Below are positions 13,840 through 20,852 of a stretch of 22,116 nucleotides of DNA, in pieces. The first letter of the stretch is position 1, and each line of letters begins with the position of its first letter. The stretch covers positions 1-22,116 of the forward strand of contig JBMNQG010000036.1 of NCBI GenBank assembly GCA_050944015.1. The letters run 5' to 3'. The position numbers were made by a program, and so were the translations under genes. This stretch comes from DUOX01 sp050944015 (lineage in GTDB: Bacteria; Bacillota; Clostridia; Oscillospirales; Oscillospiraceae). The notes beneath the pieces are model-generated. The model was not told where the DNA came from, did not search any database, and was given only the letters and a program-made list of their open reading frames with translations.

Positions 13840-15213
13840 TCACCTTTTGTACCGGGCGGGCGCGGGCGCAATTTTGTTTTTCCTTTGAGGCAACACGAAA
13901 AGCCTGATGTCGGCAACTTTCCGAAGGCGATATATGCTCAGGGCGAAGTTCACAAGCTCCGTAATGAATATGACCCCAATATAGCCGTTGAGAGCCCAGC
14001 GGGGGAGGAGAAGCACAACGAGTATGACGCCCAGCAGGGAATCGATGATATTATACGCCATGTTCCACATCATAAGGCCGAGACCCTTGAGGCAGCCGTC
14101 GGTGACGATATCCATGTACATGACAGGTATCAGCAGCGCGATAATCCGGATATAGTGTCCCGCCTCCGTTGATTTGTAAACAAGCCACCCAAGAGCGTCA
14201 GCGGAAATGAATATGAAGCCGCCGGATACCATTGAAAAAAGCAGGCATTTCCGGAGCAGGGAGGAGACGCTCCGCGAGATGTACTCCTTTTTGCCCGCCA
14301 TTTGGGCTTCCGTCAGCTCGGGCACTATAAGCTCCGCCAGCGCGAAGACAACGCAGGCGGGGAAGAAAATTATGGGGAAGACCATGCCCTGGATTATGCC
14401 GTAGCCCGAAAGGGCCGCGTCTGCGTTCAGGCCGGCGGACTTCAGTCCCCGGGGAACCAGGAGGTTTTGGAGCGTGGAAAGGGCGGAGCGGGCATAGGCG
14501 GAAACGGCCAGGGGCAGGGCCACGCCAAACATGCGGGTGGTAAGCCGGGGAGAGTAAGCGCCGGGGCGCCCGTGCCTGCGCCGGTCCAGGAAGTAAATCG
14601 CCACAAAGACTAGAAAGGAGAAAACTTCCGCAGTGCTTCCGCCCGCAACTACGGCGGCGCAGGACTTCTCCAGATCGCCGGCGGGCGCAAGCTCCAGAAA
14701 AGCTGCCACCAGGGCTATGCGCACGAGCTGTTCCGATACCTGCACTGCGGCGGACTTGTATACCCTGCCGGTGGCGGTGAAATACCCGCTGAAAACGGAG
14801 GAAAGGGATATGAAGGGCAGGGAGACGGATAGTATCCGGAGGGACAGGACCGTTCTGGCATCGCCCACCCAGAGGAAGCCTATCGGCTCGGCTCCCGCAA
14901 AAAGCAGCACCATGGCGGAAATTCCGAAAAAGAGGCTGTAGGCGATGCAGCGCTGCATCGCCTTGCTCACGCCTCCGGGCCGGTTGAGCCCGATTTCCTC
15001 GGAAATCAGCCGGGTGGCGGCAAAGCGTATTCCCGAAATGGCGAAGGTGCTGCAAAGGAAGCTGACGGACATGACAAGCTGAAACAGCCCGATGCCCGCC
15101 GGGCCTATTCTGCCCGCCAGCCAGACCTGGTAGGCCAGGCCGATTATTCTCATCACAAGGGAGGAAGCGGTGAGTAGCGCGGTGTTAAACATGAGTTTCT
15201 GTGCTTGTTTCAC
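13840..15213 (-). CDS. Lipid-linked oligosaccharide flippase-like membrane protein (SpoVB/MATE-MviN superfamily)
   Basis: A polytopic membrane protein of the polysaccharide-export/MVF group, which includes the lipid II or spore-cortex precursor flippases SpoVB, YabM and MurJ. Many hydrophobic helices (about 12-14) run through the sequence; the N-terminus (LLTASSLVMRIIGLAYQVWLAGRIGPAGIGLFQL) is typical, with the basic loop RIGP after the first helix. A FSGYFTATGR segment and several conserved charged residues also fit. About 457 residues is normal. Start: ATG 15222 directly abuts GGGAGG (15223-15228) with no spacer, while GTG 15213 has a 9-nt spacer and is preferred; ATG 15192 lacks a ribosome site. 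The first codons (M-F-H-V-K-Q in the longer version) are a parS site. Cortex or wall role is inferred from family only. Confidence 0.88.
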   Translation of the reverse strand: MKQAQKLMFNTALLTASSLVMRIIGLAYQVWLAGRIGPAGIGLFQLVMSVSFLCSTFAISGIRFAATRLISEEIGLNRPGGVSKAMQRCIAYSLFFGISAMVLLFAGAEPIGFLWVGDARTVLSLRILSVSLPFISLSSVFSGYFTATGRVYKSAAVQVSEQLVRIALVAAFLELAPAGDLEKSCAAVVAGGSTAEVFSFLVFVAIYFLDRRRHGRPGAYSPRLTTRMFGVALPLAVSAYARSALSTLQNLLVPRGLKSAGLNADAALSGYGIIQGMVFPIIFFPACVVFALAELIVPELTEAQMAGKKEYISRSVSSLLRKCLLFSMVSGGFIFISADALGWLVYKSTEAGHYIRIIALLIPVMYMDIVTDGCLKGLGLMMWNMAYNIIDSLLGVILVVLLLPRWALNGYIGVIFITELVNFALSIYRLRKVADIRLFVLPQRKNKIAPAPARYKR

Positions 15214-15221
15214 GTGAAACA
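15206..15221. other. parS: parS chromosome-partitioning site (ParB/Spo0J binding palindrome)
   Basis: TGTTTCACGTGAAACA is a perfect 16-bp palindrome identical to the consensus parS site of Bacillus and many other bacteria, where ParB loads and spreads to organise the origin region and recruit SMC. It lies across the 5' end of the flippase gene. parS sites generally cluster near oriC, so this window is probably origin-proximal; this position is inference. Confidence 0.92.
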
Positions 15222-15222
15222 T

Positions 15223-15539
15223 CCTCCCTGGTCAAAAATGCGGTGTCTTAGACTTTCACATAAATATATGCTTGTTTTTTATGAAAATACGGGGCAGATA
15301 ACCAGTTTCCAACGCAATTGACAAAATGTCCAAAAAAGCGTGGATAATTTATTAATTTTACTTGAAAATAAGGTAAACTGTGGTATAATAGACAGGTGAA
15401 GGAAGCCATTTTCCGTTGACTTGGCGCATAAGCTTAAACAACAGAAACATGGCTATTTTAATTAAAAAGGGTTCTGGGAATTTGAGCTGGATGTAACCCT
15501 TGGAACAACTCAGCAAGAGAAAGTAAAGGGGTAATCTTT
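15223..15539. promoter_or_regulatory. 317-nt non-coding region with promoter and leader of the ABC permease genes
   Basis: The region holds a strong rightward promoter: TTGAAA (15362-15367), 16 nt, then TATAAT (15384-15389) preceded by TGG, an extended -10. Transcription would begin near 15396, giving a leader of about 140 nt. A second, weaker pair TTGACA (15318-15323) and GATAAT (15343-15348) has 19-nt spacing. In the leader AAGGGTT (15467-15473) pairs with AACCCTT (15495-15501) across a 21-nt loop. A 15-codon reading frame at 15449-15496 lacks a ribosome site. The left end carries the flippase ribosome site. No other gene is seen. Confidence 0.7.
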
Positions 15540-16451
15540 ATGCGATTGAAAGACGTTAGGCGCGATTTTGTTCGCAACTGGTCCGTTTATTTGCTGTCGT
15601 TACCTGTTCTTGCGTACTTCATCATTTTCAACTACATACCAATGGCCGGCATTATCCTCGCGTTCGAGAAGTTCACACCGAAAGCCGGCGTGTTCCTCAG
15701 CGAGTGGGTTGGACTTAAAAACTTTATAAACTTTTTCGGCAGCTATTACTTCGTAAGGCTGTTGAAGAACACCTTCCTGCTCAGCTTTTTTGACATGATT
15801 TTCAATTTCCCCGCGCCCATTATCCTTGCTTTGCTGCTCAACGAAGTGGGCAACAAATACTTTAAGAAAGTAGTCCAGACTATAAGCTATATGCCATACT
15901 TCATCTCAATGGTTGTTATGGCGGGTATTGTCCTGGACTTTGTTGCCACCGACGGCGTCATAACAAACGCCCTTGCGTCTCTTGGAATTGTGGAAAGGAA
16001 GAACCTCCTGTCAGTTTCTAAATATTTCCGGGCCATTTATATTGGAAGCAGCATGTGGCAGTTTGTAGGATACGGTTCCATTATATTCCTTGCCGCCCTT
16101 TCAGGCGTTGACCAGGAGCTGTATGAGGCGGCCAGGATAGATGGCGCTGGCCGCTGGAAACAGACAATCCACGTTACGCTTCCCGGTATCGCGCCTACTA
16201 TAATAGTTATGCTTATCCTCCGAGTGGGCCAGCTGATGACGGTTGGCTTTGACAAAATCCTTCTCCTGTATAACCCCCTTATCTACGATACTTCGGACGT
16301 CATAGCCACCTTTACGTACAGAAAGGGCATACAGGAGGCGGACTATGGATACGCCACTGCAGTTGGTCTGTTTAACTCAGTCGTGAACTTTGCGCTTCTT
16401 TCCATTACCAACGCGTTAAGCCGCAGGTTTTCAGAAACCAGCCTGTATTAA
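15540..16451 (+). CDS. ABC transporter permease, LplB family
   Basis: A membrane permease of the carbohydrate-uptake (CUT1-like) class, 303 residues with about six transmembrane helices. The cytoplasmic EAA loop YEAARIDGAGRWKQTIHVTLPG (from about residue 195) is the ATPase-contacting motif. The N-terminal NWSVYLLSLPVLAYFIIFNYIPMAGI and the GLKNF segment mark the LplB/YtcP-partner group, which usually import oligosaccharides or glyco-conjugates with a lipoprotein binding protein and a shared MsmX-type ATPase. AAAGGGG lies 8 nt upstream of ATG 15540. It forms a two-gene operon with the next permease. No binding protein or ATPase gene is adjacent, so the substrate cannot be inferred. Confidence 0.93.
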   Translation: MRLKDVRRDFVRNWSVYLLSLPVLAYFIIFNYIPMAGIILAFEKFTPKAGVFLSEWVGLKNFINFFGSYYFVRLLKNTFLLSFFDMIFNFPAPIILALLLNEVGNKYFKKVVQTISYMPYFISMVVMAGIVLDFVATDGVITNALASLGIVERKNLLSVSKYFRAIYIGSSMWQFVGYGSIIFLAALSGVDQELYEAARIDGAGRWKQTIHVTLPGIAPTIIVMLILRVGQLMTVGFDKILLLYNPLIYDTSDVIATFTYRKGIQEADYGYATAVGLFNSVVNFALLSITNALSRRFSETSLY

Positions 16452-16465
16452 GGAGGATAAGTGGA

Positions 16466-17362
16466 ATGAAGATAATAAAAAAGTCTCCCGGCCGGATTGT
16501 ATTCGAGATTATAAACACCATCATTTTGATTGGTTTGGCCGCCGTCTGCCTGGCGCCTATACTCCACGTTATCTTCGCTTCTTTCAGCGACCCCATACTG
16601 CTGACCCAGAATACGGGGCTTATTCTCTGGCCGCTTAGCGACGCGACCCACCCCCTCACGTTAAAGGGCTACCAGATTATTTTCAACAACAACAGCCTTC
16701 TGAGGGGTTATGCCAACACCATCTTCTACGTGGGAGTGGGCACCTTCATCAGCCTTTGGTTTACGGCGCTGGGAGCCTACTGCGTGTCCCGCAAGAAGAC
16801 AATGTGGCTTAAATATCTTATGATTCTTATTACTATAACCATGTTCTTTAACGGCGGGCTTATCCCCATGTATCTGGTGGTAAAGAAGCTGGGCATGATA
16901 AACACCCGCTGGTCAATGCTCATTCCCATGGCAATCAGCGTTTTCAACCTTATAATCGTCAGAACAAGCTTCATTTCCCTGCCGGACAGCCTTGAAGAGT
17001 CCGCCCAGCTGGACGGCGCGGGACATATCACAATCCTGGTAAAGATTGTCGTGCCCCTGTGCAAGGCCACCCTGGCGGTTATAGCCCTGTTTTATGCCGT
17101 CCAAAAGTGGAACGAGTACTTCTTCGCAATGATTTTCCTGACGGAACGCCCCCTTTATCCCCTTCAGGTCATATTGAGGGAGATTCTGGTGGAAAGCAAC
17201 CAGAGCTCCGTTGAATACGACAGTTCTTCCTCCCTGGACAAATACAAGACGCTGGTGGAATACTGCACCATAGTTGTGGCCACACTGCCCATACTATTCA
17301 TCTATCCATTTATACAAAAGTACTTTGTCACCGGCGTTATGATAGGTTCGATAAAGGGATAG
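16466..17362 (+). CDS. ABC transporter permease, YtcP-like (MalG-type partner)
   Basis: The second membrane subunit of the heterodimeric transporter; 298 residues, about six transmembrane helices. The EAA loop EESAQLDGAGHITILVKIV (from about residue 177) is present, followed by PLCKATLAVIALFYAVQKWNEYFF, a strong family segment of YtcP. The ribosome site AAGGAGG overlaps the stop of the first permease (TAAGGAGG), so translation is likely coupled. The two permeases together would form the pore. A perfect terminator follows, so no further operon gene (such as the usual lipoprotein binding protein) lies downstream. The substrate cannot be named. Confidence 0.94.
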   Translation: MKIIKKSPGRIVFEIINTIILIGLAAVCLAPILHVIFASFSDPILLTQNTGLILWPLSDATHPLTLKGYQIIFNNNSLLRGYANTIFYVGVGTFISLWFTALGAYCVSRKKTMWLKYLMILITITMFFNGGLIPMYLVVKKLGMINTRWSMLIPMAISVFNLIIVRTSFISLPDSLEESAQLDGAGHITILVKIVVPLCKATLAVIALFYAVQKWNEYFFAMIFLTERPLYPLQVILREILVESNQSSVEYDSSSSLDKYKTLVEYCTIVVATLPILFIYPFIQKYFVTGVMIGSIKG

Positions 17363-17381
17363 TACATACGCTATACGCAAT

Positions 17382-17414
17382 AAAACCGGAGAGCAGGCGC
17401 GCTCTCCGGTTTTT
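17382..17414. terminator. Strong terminator of the permease operon
   Basis: AAAACCGGAGAGC (17382-17394) pairs perfectly over 13 bp with GCTCTCCGGTTTT (17401-17413) around AGGCGC; flanking GCAATA/TATTGC extends the pairing with a small bulge. The A-rich left side gives a U tract on the other strand, so it may also end recG, which stops 20 nt to the right. Confidence 0.95.
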
Positions 17415-17433
17415 TATTGCTTGATTGACTATT

Positions 17434-19491
17434 CTAATTGAAGATTTCGCCCCTTATCTCGAAAAGTTCCCGTATCCTGGCCAGCAGGGGGGCGTTTTTG
17501 GGCTGCTGCAGCTCCGGGTCCTCCCTTAAAAGCTGGTGGGCCGCGTCCTGGGCGGTTTGAAGCATGCCGATGTCCGTGCAGAGGTCGGCAATGCGCATTT
17601 CCGGCAGGCCGTGCTGGCGGGAGCCGAAAAAGTCGCCTGGGCCCCTCAGGCGCAGGTCCTCTTCGGCAATTTTGAAGCCGTCGCTGGTCTTGCACATGAC
17701 GTTTAGCCGCGCCCTGGCCTCGTCGTCGGTGGAGCTGGAAAAAAGTATGCAGTAGGATTTGTGACGCCCCCGTCCGACCCTGCCCCGGAGCTGGTGCAAC
17801 TGGCTGAGCCCGAACCTTTCGGCGTTTTCGACAATCATCAGGGCCGCGTTGGGCACGTCAATGCCCACCTCGATTACGGTGGTGGAAACCAGAATTTGGT
17901 ATTCCCCCGCCACAAAGGCGGCCATCAGCTCGTCCTTTTCCCTGGATTTCATCTTGCCGTGGATACAGGCTATTTTCAGGTCTGGGAACACGCGCTTTTG
18001 CAGGTGCTCCGCCCACTCCCGGGCGGGCTTTAGGTCCTGGGGCAGCTCCTCGTTTTCCTCTATCATGGGGCAGACGATAAACACCTGCCGGCCCTCGGAG
18101 ACCAGCCTTCTTATGAAGTTATTGATGCGGGGGCGTATTTCCTCGCCCACCACGTAGGTGTCCACCTTTTGGCGTCCGGGGGGCATTTCGTCGATAATGG
18201 ACACGTCCAGGTCGCCGTATATAATCAGGGCCAGGGTGCGGGGGATTGGCGTGGCGGACATGACCAGAACGTGGGGGTTTTCACCCTTGGCGCTGAGGGT
18301 GGAGCGCTGCTCCACGCCGAAACGGTGCTGCTCGTCCGTTATAACCAGGCCCAACCGGTTAAACTCAATATTTTCGCTTAGAAGGGCGTGGGTGCCCACC
18401 ACCAGGTCCAGCATGCCCAGGGCAAGGGCGTCCCTAGTCTCCCGCTTGTTTTTTGCGGTCATGGAACCGGTGAGCTTTCCAACCCGTAGGCCGAAGGGCT
18501 CCAGAAATCCGCACAGGGTCTTAAAGTGCTGGTCCGCGAGTATTTCGGTGGGGGCCATAAAAGCGCTCTGGCAGCCGTTTTTCCGCGCGAACCATATGCA
18601 GGCCGCCGCCACAAGGGTTTTGCCGCTGCCCACATCACCCTGAACCAGCCGGTTCATTGGCCTGCCGGAACACATGTCCCTGACCGCGTCGGCCACGGCG
18701 CGGCGCTGGGCGCCCATGGGGGTAAAGGGGAGGGCGAAATAAAACTCCTCCATGTCGGTTTCCGAAAAACGGATGCCGTTCTTTCCGCTGCGCCTTCCCT
18801 TTAAAAGGCCCAGAGCGCAGGAGAGGACGAACAGCTCCTCGAATATCAGGCGTCGGCGGGCCAGCTCCAAGGCGCCGAAATCCCTGGGAAAGTGGATGTT
18901 CTCGTATGAAAAGCGGGCCTGCGCCAGTTCGAATTTTTCACGGACGTCGTAAGGCAGGTAGTCCGGGAAGCTGTCCCCGCAGGCGGCAAGGCCCTGAAAA
19001 ACCGCGTTCATGAGTATTTTTTGGGAAATGCCCGCAGTCAGCCTGTATATGGGCACTATGCGCCCCGTGACGTTTCCAGAGGCGTCCTCCCGCTCAAAAA
19101 TGGGGTTTGACAGGGTCTTGCGGGAGGGGAAGCCCCCCACTTTTCCGTAGAATATATAGGTTTCCCCAAGGCGCAGCTGGTCCTTTACGTATTTCTGGTT
19201 GAAATACGTGACGTCAATGGCACCGGTTTCATCCACTATGCGGAATTTCACCAATTCCAGGCCTTTGCGCACACGGCTCAGCCGGGGAGCGGTGGCGACC
19301 ATGGCCCGTATGCAGGCGGTTTCGCCCACAGAAGCGGCGGATATGGTCCGTATGACCCTCCGGTCCTCGTAGTCCCTGGGGAAATAGCTCACAAGGTCCC
19401 TTAGGGTATTGATTCCAAGCCGCGACAAAACCTTGGCCCGCTGCTCTCCGATACCCTTTATGTATCTGACGTTTGTGGTGAGTTCCGCCAT
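17434..19491 (-). CDS. recG: ATP-dependent DNA helicase RecG
   Basis: RecG reverses stalled replication forks and branch-migrates Holliday junctions, acting in the cytoplasm on DNA. The N-terminal wedge/OB domain (YIKGIGEQRAKVLSRLGI, then LELVKFRIVDETGAIDVTYFNQ) precedes the superfamily 2 motor with Walker A GDVGSGKT (about 285-292), DEQH box (386-389), VMSATPIPRTLAL, and the helicase C domain with VSTTVIEVGIDVPNA and QLRGRVGRG. The C-terminal TSDGFKIAEEDLRLRGPGDFFGSRQHG is the RecG TRG-type region. At 685 residues it is full length. GGAGG lies 5 nt before ATG 19491. It diverges from the mobA-like gene; its predicted -10 is TATTAT, read leftward from 19536 to 19531. Confidence 0.97.
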   Translation of the reverse strand: MAELTTNVRYIKGIGEQRAKVLSRLGINTLRDLVSYFPRDYEDRRVIRTISAASVGETACIRAMVATAPRLSRVRKGLELVKFRIVDETGAIDVTYFNQKYVKDQLRLGETYIFYGKVGGFPSRKTLSNPIFEREDASGNVTGRIVPIYRLTAGISQKILMNAVFQGLAACGDSFPDYLPYDVREKFELAQARFSYENIHFPRDFGALELARRRLIFEELFVLSCALGLLKGRRSGKNGIRFSETDMEEFYFALPFTPMGAQRRAVADAVRDMCSGRPMNRLVQGDVGSGKTLVAAACIWFARKNGCQSAFMAPTEILADQHFKTLCGFLEPFGLRVGKLTGSMTAKNKRETRDALALGMLDLVVGTHALLSENIEFNRLGLVITDEQHRFGVEQRSTLSAKGENPHVLVMSATPIPRTLALIIYGDLDVSIIDEMPPGRQKVDTYVVGEEIRPRINNFIRRLVSEGRQVFIVCPMIEENEELPQDLKPAREWAEHLQKRVFPDLKIACIHGKMKSREKDELMAAFVAGEYQILVSTTVIEVGIDVPNAALMIVENAERFGLSQLHQLRGRVGRGRHKSYCILFSSSTDDEARARLNVMCKTSDGFKIAEEDLRLRGPGDFFGSRQHGLPEMRIADLCTDIGMLQTAQDAAHQLLREDPELQQPKNAPLLARIRELFEIRGEIFN

Positions 19492-19530
19492 AGCGTCCTC
19501 CAGGCATAGCAGAATGAAATGTATTAAATA

Positions 19531-19582
19531 ATAATATCATATTAAACCCAAAATTGCAAAAATAAACCTCCTGGGTTATAAT
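19531..19582. promoter_or_regulatory. Divergent promoters of recG and the mobA-like gene sharing one -35 hexamer
   Basis: TTGCAA at 19554-19559 is its own reverse complement. To the right, 17 nt on, is TATAAT (19577-19582) for the mobA-like gene; to the left, 17 nt on, is ATAATA (19531-19536), which reads TATTAT for recG. Both spacings are exactly 17, so both promoters could use the same -35 bases and would exclude one another. The rightward start would be near 19589, giving an mRNA leader of only about 20 nt. Confidence 0.6.
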
Positions 19583-19608
19583 ACAGCTGGAGGGAAGTGG
19601 AAGCTGTG

Positions 19609-20187
19609 ATGACGGTAATTTTAACGGGCGGGGCCAGCCGCCGCATGGGGCGGGACAAGGCCATGCTGCCCGCCGGCAGCGGGACAATGCTGGAATCCCT
19701 TGTCCGCCGATATTCAAGGCTGGGGCCCGTGGCCATATCCGTCAACCGGGCGGGGCGGTTTGAAACTTACGGCGCCCTGGAGCTCATTGACGCCTATCCG
19801 GGAATGGGGCCGTTAAACGGCCTGTATTCCGCCTTCTCCCATATGGGTGAGGATGTGGTTTTCCTGACGGCTACCGACCTGCCTTTGGGGGACGAAAATT
19901 TGGCCCTGCACCTTGTGGGTAGAATTCACGGACATGACGCCTGCGTAATTGAGCGCCGCTCCGGCGGTTGGGAGCCCCTGTTTGCCGTCTACAGCAGGAG
20001 CTGCCTGCCCAAGGTAAAGGAATGTCTTGAGGACGGCAGGCTGTCCTTTGCCGACTTGCTCCGGGAAATCGACGTGCTCTATATAAAGGAATCCCAGCTT
20101 GAGGGCTGGGACCTGGATATAGTGCTTATGAACGTTAACACGCAGAAAGACTATGAAAAATATTTGGAAATCAGGAGGAAAAAATGA
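19609..20187 (+). CDS. MobA-like NTP transferase (molybdenum cofactor guanylyltransferase family)
   Basis: A 192-residue MobA-type nucleotidyltransferase; MobA attaches GMP to molybdopterin. The N-terminus MTVILTGGASRRMGRDKAM contains the G-rich nucleotide-binding loop and its Lys; LIDAYPGMGPLNGLYSAF and FLTATDLPL are also characteristic. No other molybdenum-cofactor gene is in the window, so the substrate is inferred only by family. Starts are uncertain: GTG 19597 is only 2 nt from GGAGGG (19589-19594); GTG 19606 or ATG 19609 are better spaced, and ATG 19609 gives the family's usual start. It overlaps the nitroreductase as ATGA (20184-20187), so the two are co-translated. Confidence 0.88.
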   Translation: MTVILTGGASRRMGRDKAMLPAGSGTMLESLVRRYSRLGPVAISVNRAGRFETYGALELIDAYPGMGPLNGLYSAFSHMGEDVVFLTATDLPLGDENLALHLVGRIHGHDACVIERRSGGWEPLFAVYSRSCLPKVKECLEDGRLSFADLLREIDVLYIKESQLEGWDLDIVLMNVNTQKDYEKYLEIRRKK

Positions 20188-20705
20188 ACAGCATATTTAC
20201 CCGCAGGTCCATAAGGCATTTTGAAGAACGTCCGGTGGAGCCGGAAAAGATTGAACGCCTGCTCCGGGCCGCCATGCAGGCGCCTTCCGGCAAGAACGCC
20301 CAGCCCTGGGAGTTTATTGTGGTGCAGGACCTGGAAAAGCGTCTCGCCATATCTCAGATGAGCGAGTACGCCGGAATGTGCCGCTATGCCCCATGTTTGA
20401 TTGTCACCCTTGCCAACATGGACTATACGACGGACCATGGAAGCTGGTGGGTTCAGGACATGGCTGCCTGCACGCAGAACATTCTGCTTCAGGCCGTGGA
20501 GGAAGGGCTTGGGGCGGTATGGCTTGGGTTTTACCCCATTGAAAGCCGCATACAAAAAATGCGGGCATTTTTCAACCTGCCAGAAAAAATCGTCCCGTAC
20601 TCTGTGGTGGCTTTGGGCTACAGCCAGCGGGAAAACAAATTTATAGACAGTTTTAAGCCCGAGCGCGTCCATTATGAAGGCTGGACCAGGCAGGAGGACA
20701 AGTAA
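20184..20705 (+). CDS. Nitroreductase family protein (FMN-dependent)
   Basis: A 173-residue NADH/NADPH-dependent flavoprotein fold; such enzymes reduce nitro compounds, quinones or other electrophiles, and often serve redox defence. The FMN phosphate-binding start IFTRRSIRHFEERPVE, the MQAPSGKNAQPWEFIVV segment and WWVQDMAACTQNILLQAVEEGLGAVWLGFYP are typical, as is the C-terminal PYSVVALGY. The natural substrate is not deducible. AGGAGG stands directly before ATG 20184 at good distance. The gene overlaps the preceding mobA-like gene by four bases and is the last of that pair, followed by a hairpin. Confidence 0.93.
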   Translation: MNSIFTRRSIRHFEERPVEPEKIERLLRAAMQAPSGKNAQPWEFIVVQDLEKRLAISQMSEYAGMCRYAPCLIVTLANMDYTTDHGSWWVQDMAACTQNILLQAVEEGLGAVWLGFYPIESRIQKMRAFFNLPEKIVPYSVVALGYSQRENKFIDSFKPERVHYEGWTRQEDK

Positions 20706-20726
20706 ATCAATAATTAAATCCGTGCA

Positions 20727-20762
20727 AATTCACCCCGCGGGGACATCCGTGCGGGGTGAATT
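20727..20762 (+). terminator. 12-bp hairpin after the nitroreductase gene
   Basis: AATTCACCCCGC (20727-20738) pairs perfectly with GCGGGGTGAATT (20751-20762) across a 12-nt loop. The following bases are AT-rich (ATTATTTA) but not a clean T run, so termination is likely, not certain. The downstream gene is 90 nt away. Confidence 0.7.
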
Positions 20763-20821
20763 ATTATTTATGGCGCTTTTGAAGCAAAACGAGGAAACAA
20801 TCGAGAAGGGAGGGGAATATT

Positions 20822-20839
20822 ATGGAATATATGCTATGA
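20822..20839 (+). CDS. Possible 5-codon leader ORF before the LysM-GH18 gene
   Basis: ATG-GAA-TAT-ATG-CTA-TGA follows a strong GGGAGGGG ribosome site (about 20809-20816), and its stop touches the AAAGGA site of the LysM-GH18 start. It may serve translational coupling; equally it may be chance and the strong site may belong to an unrecognised start. Confidence 0.3.
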   Translation: MEYML

Positions 20840-20852
20840 AAGGATGATGGCG

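Noticed and set aside
15449..15496. 15-codon ORF in the permease leader
   Set aside because: No Shine-Dalgarno sequence before its ATG; most likely chance, so not annotated as a gene.
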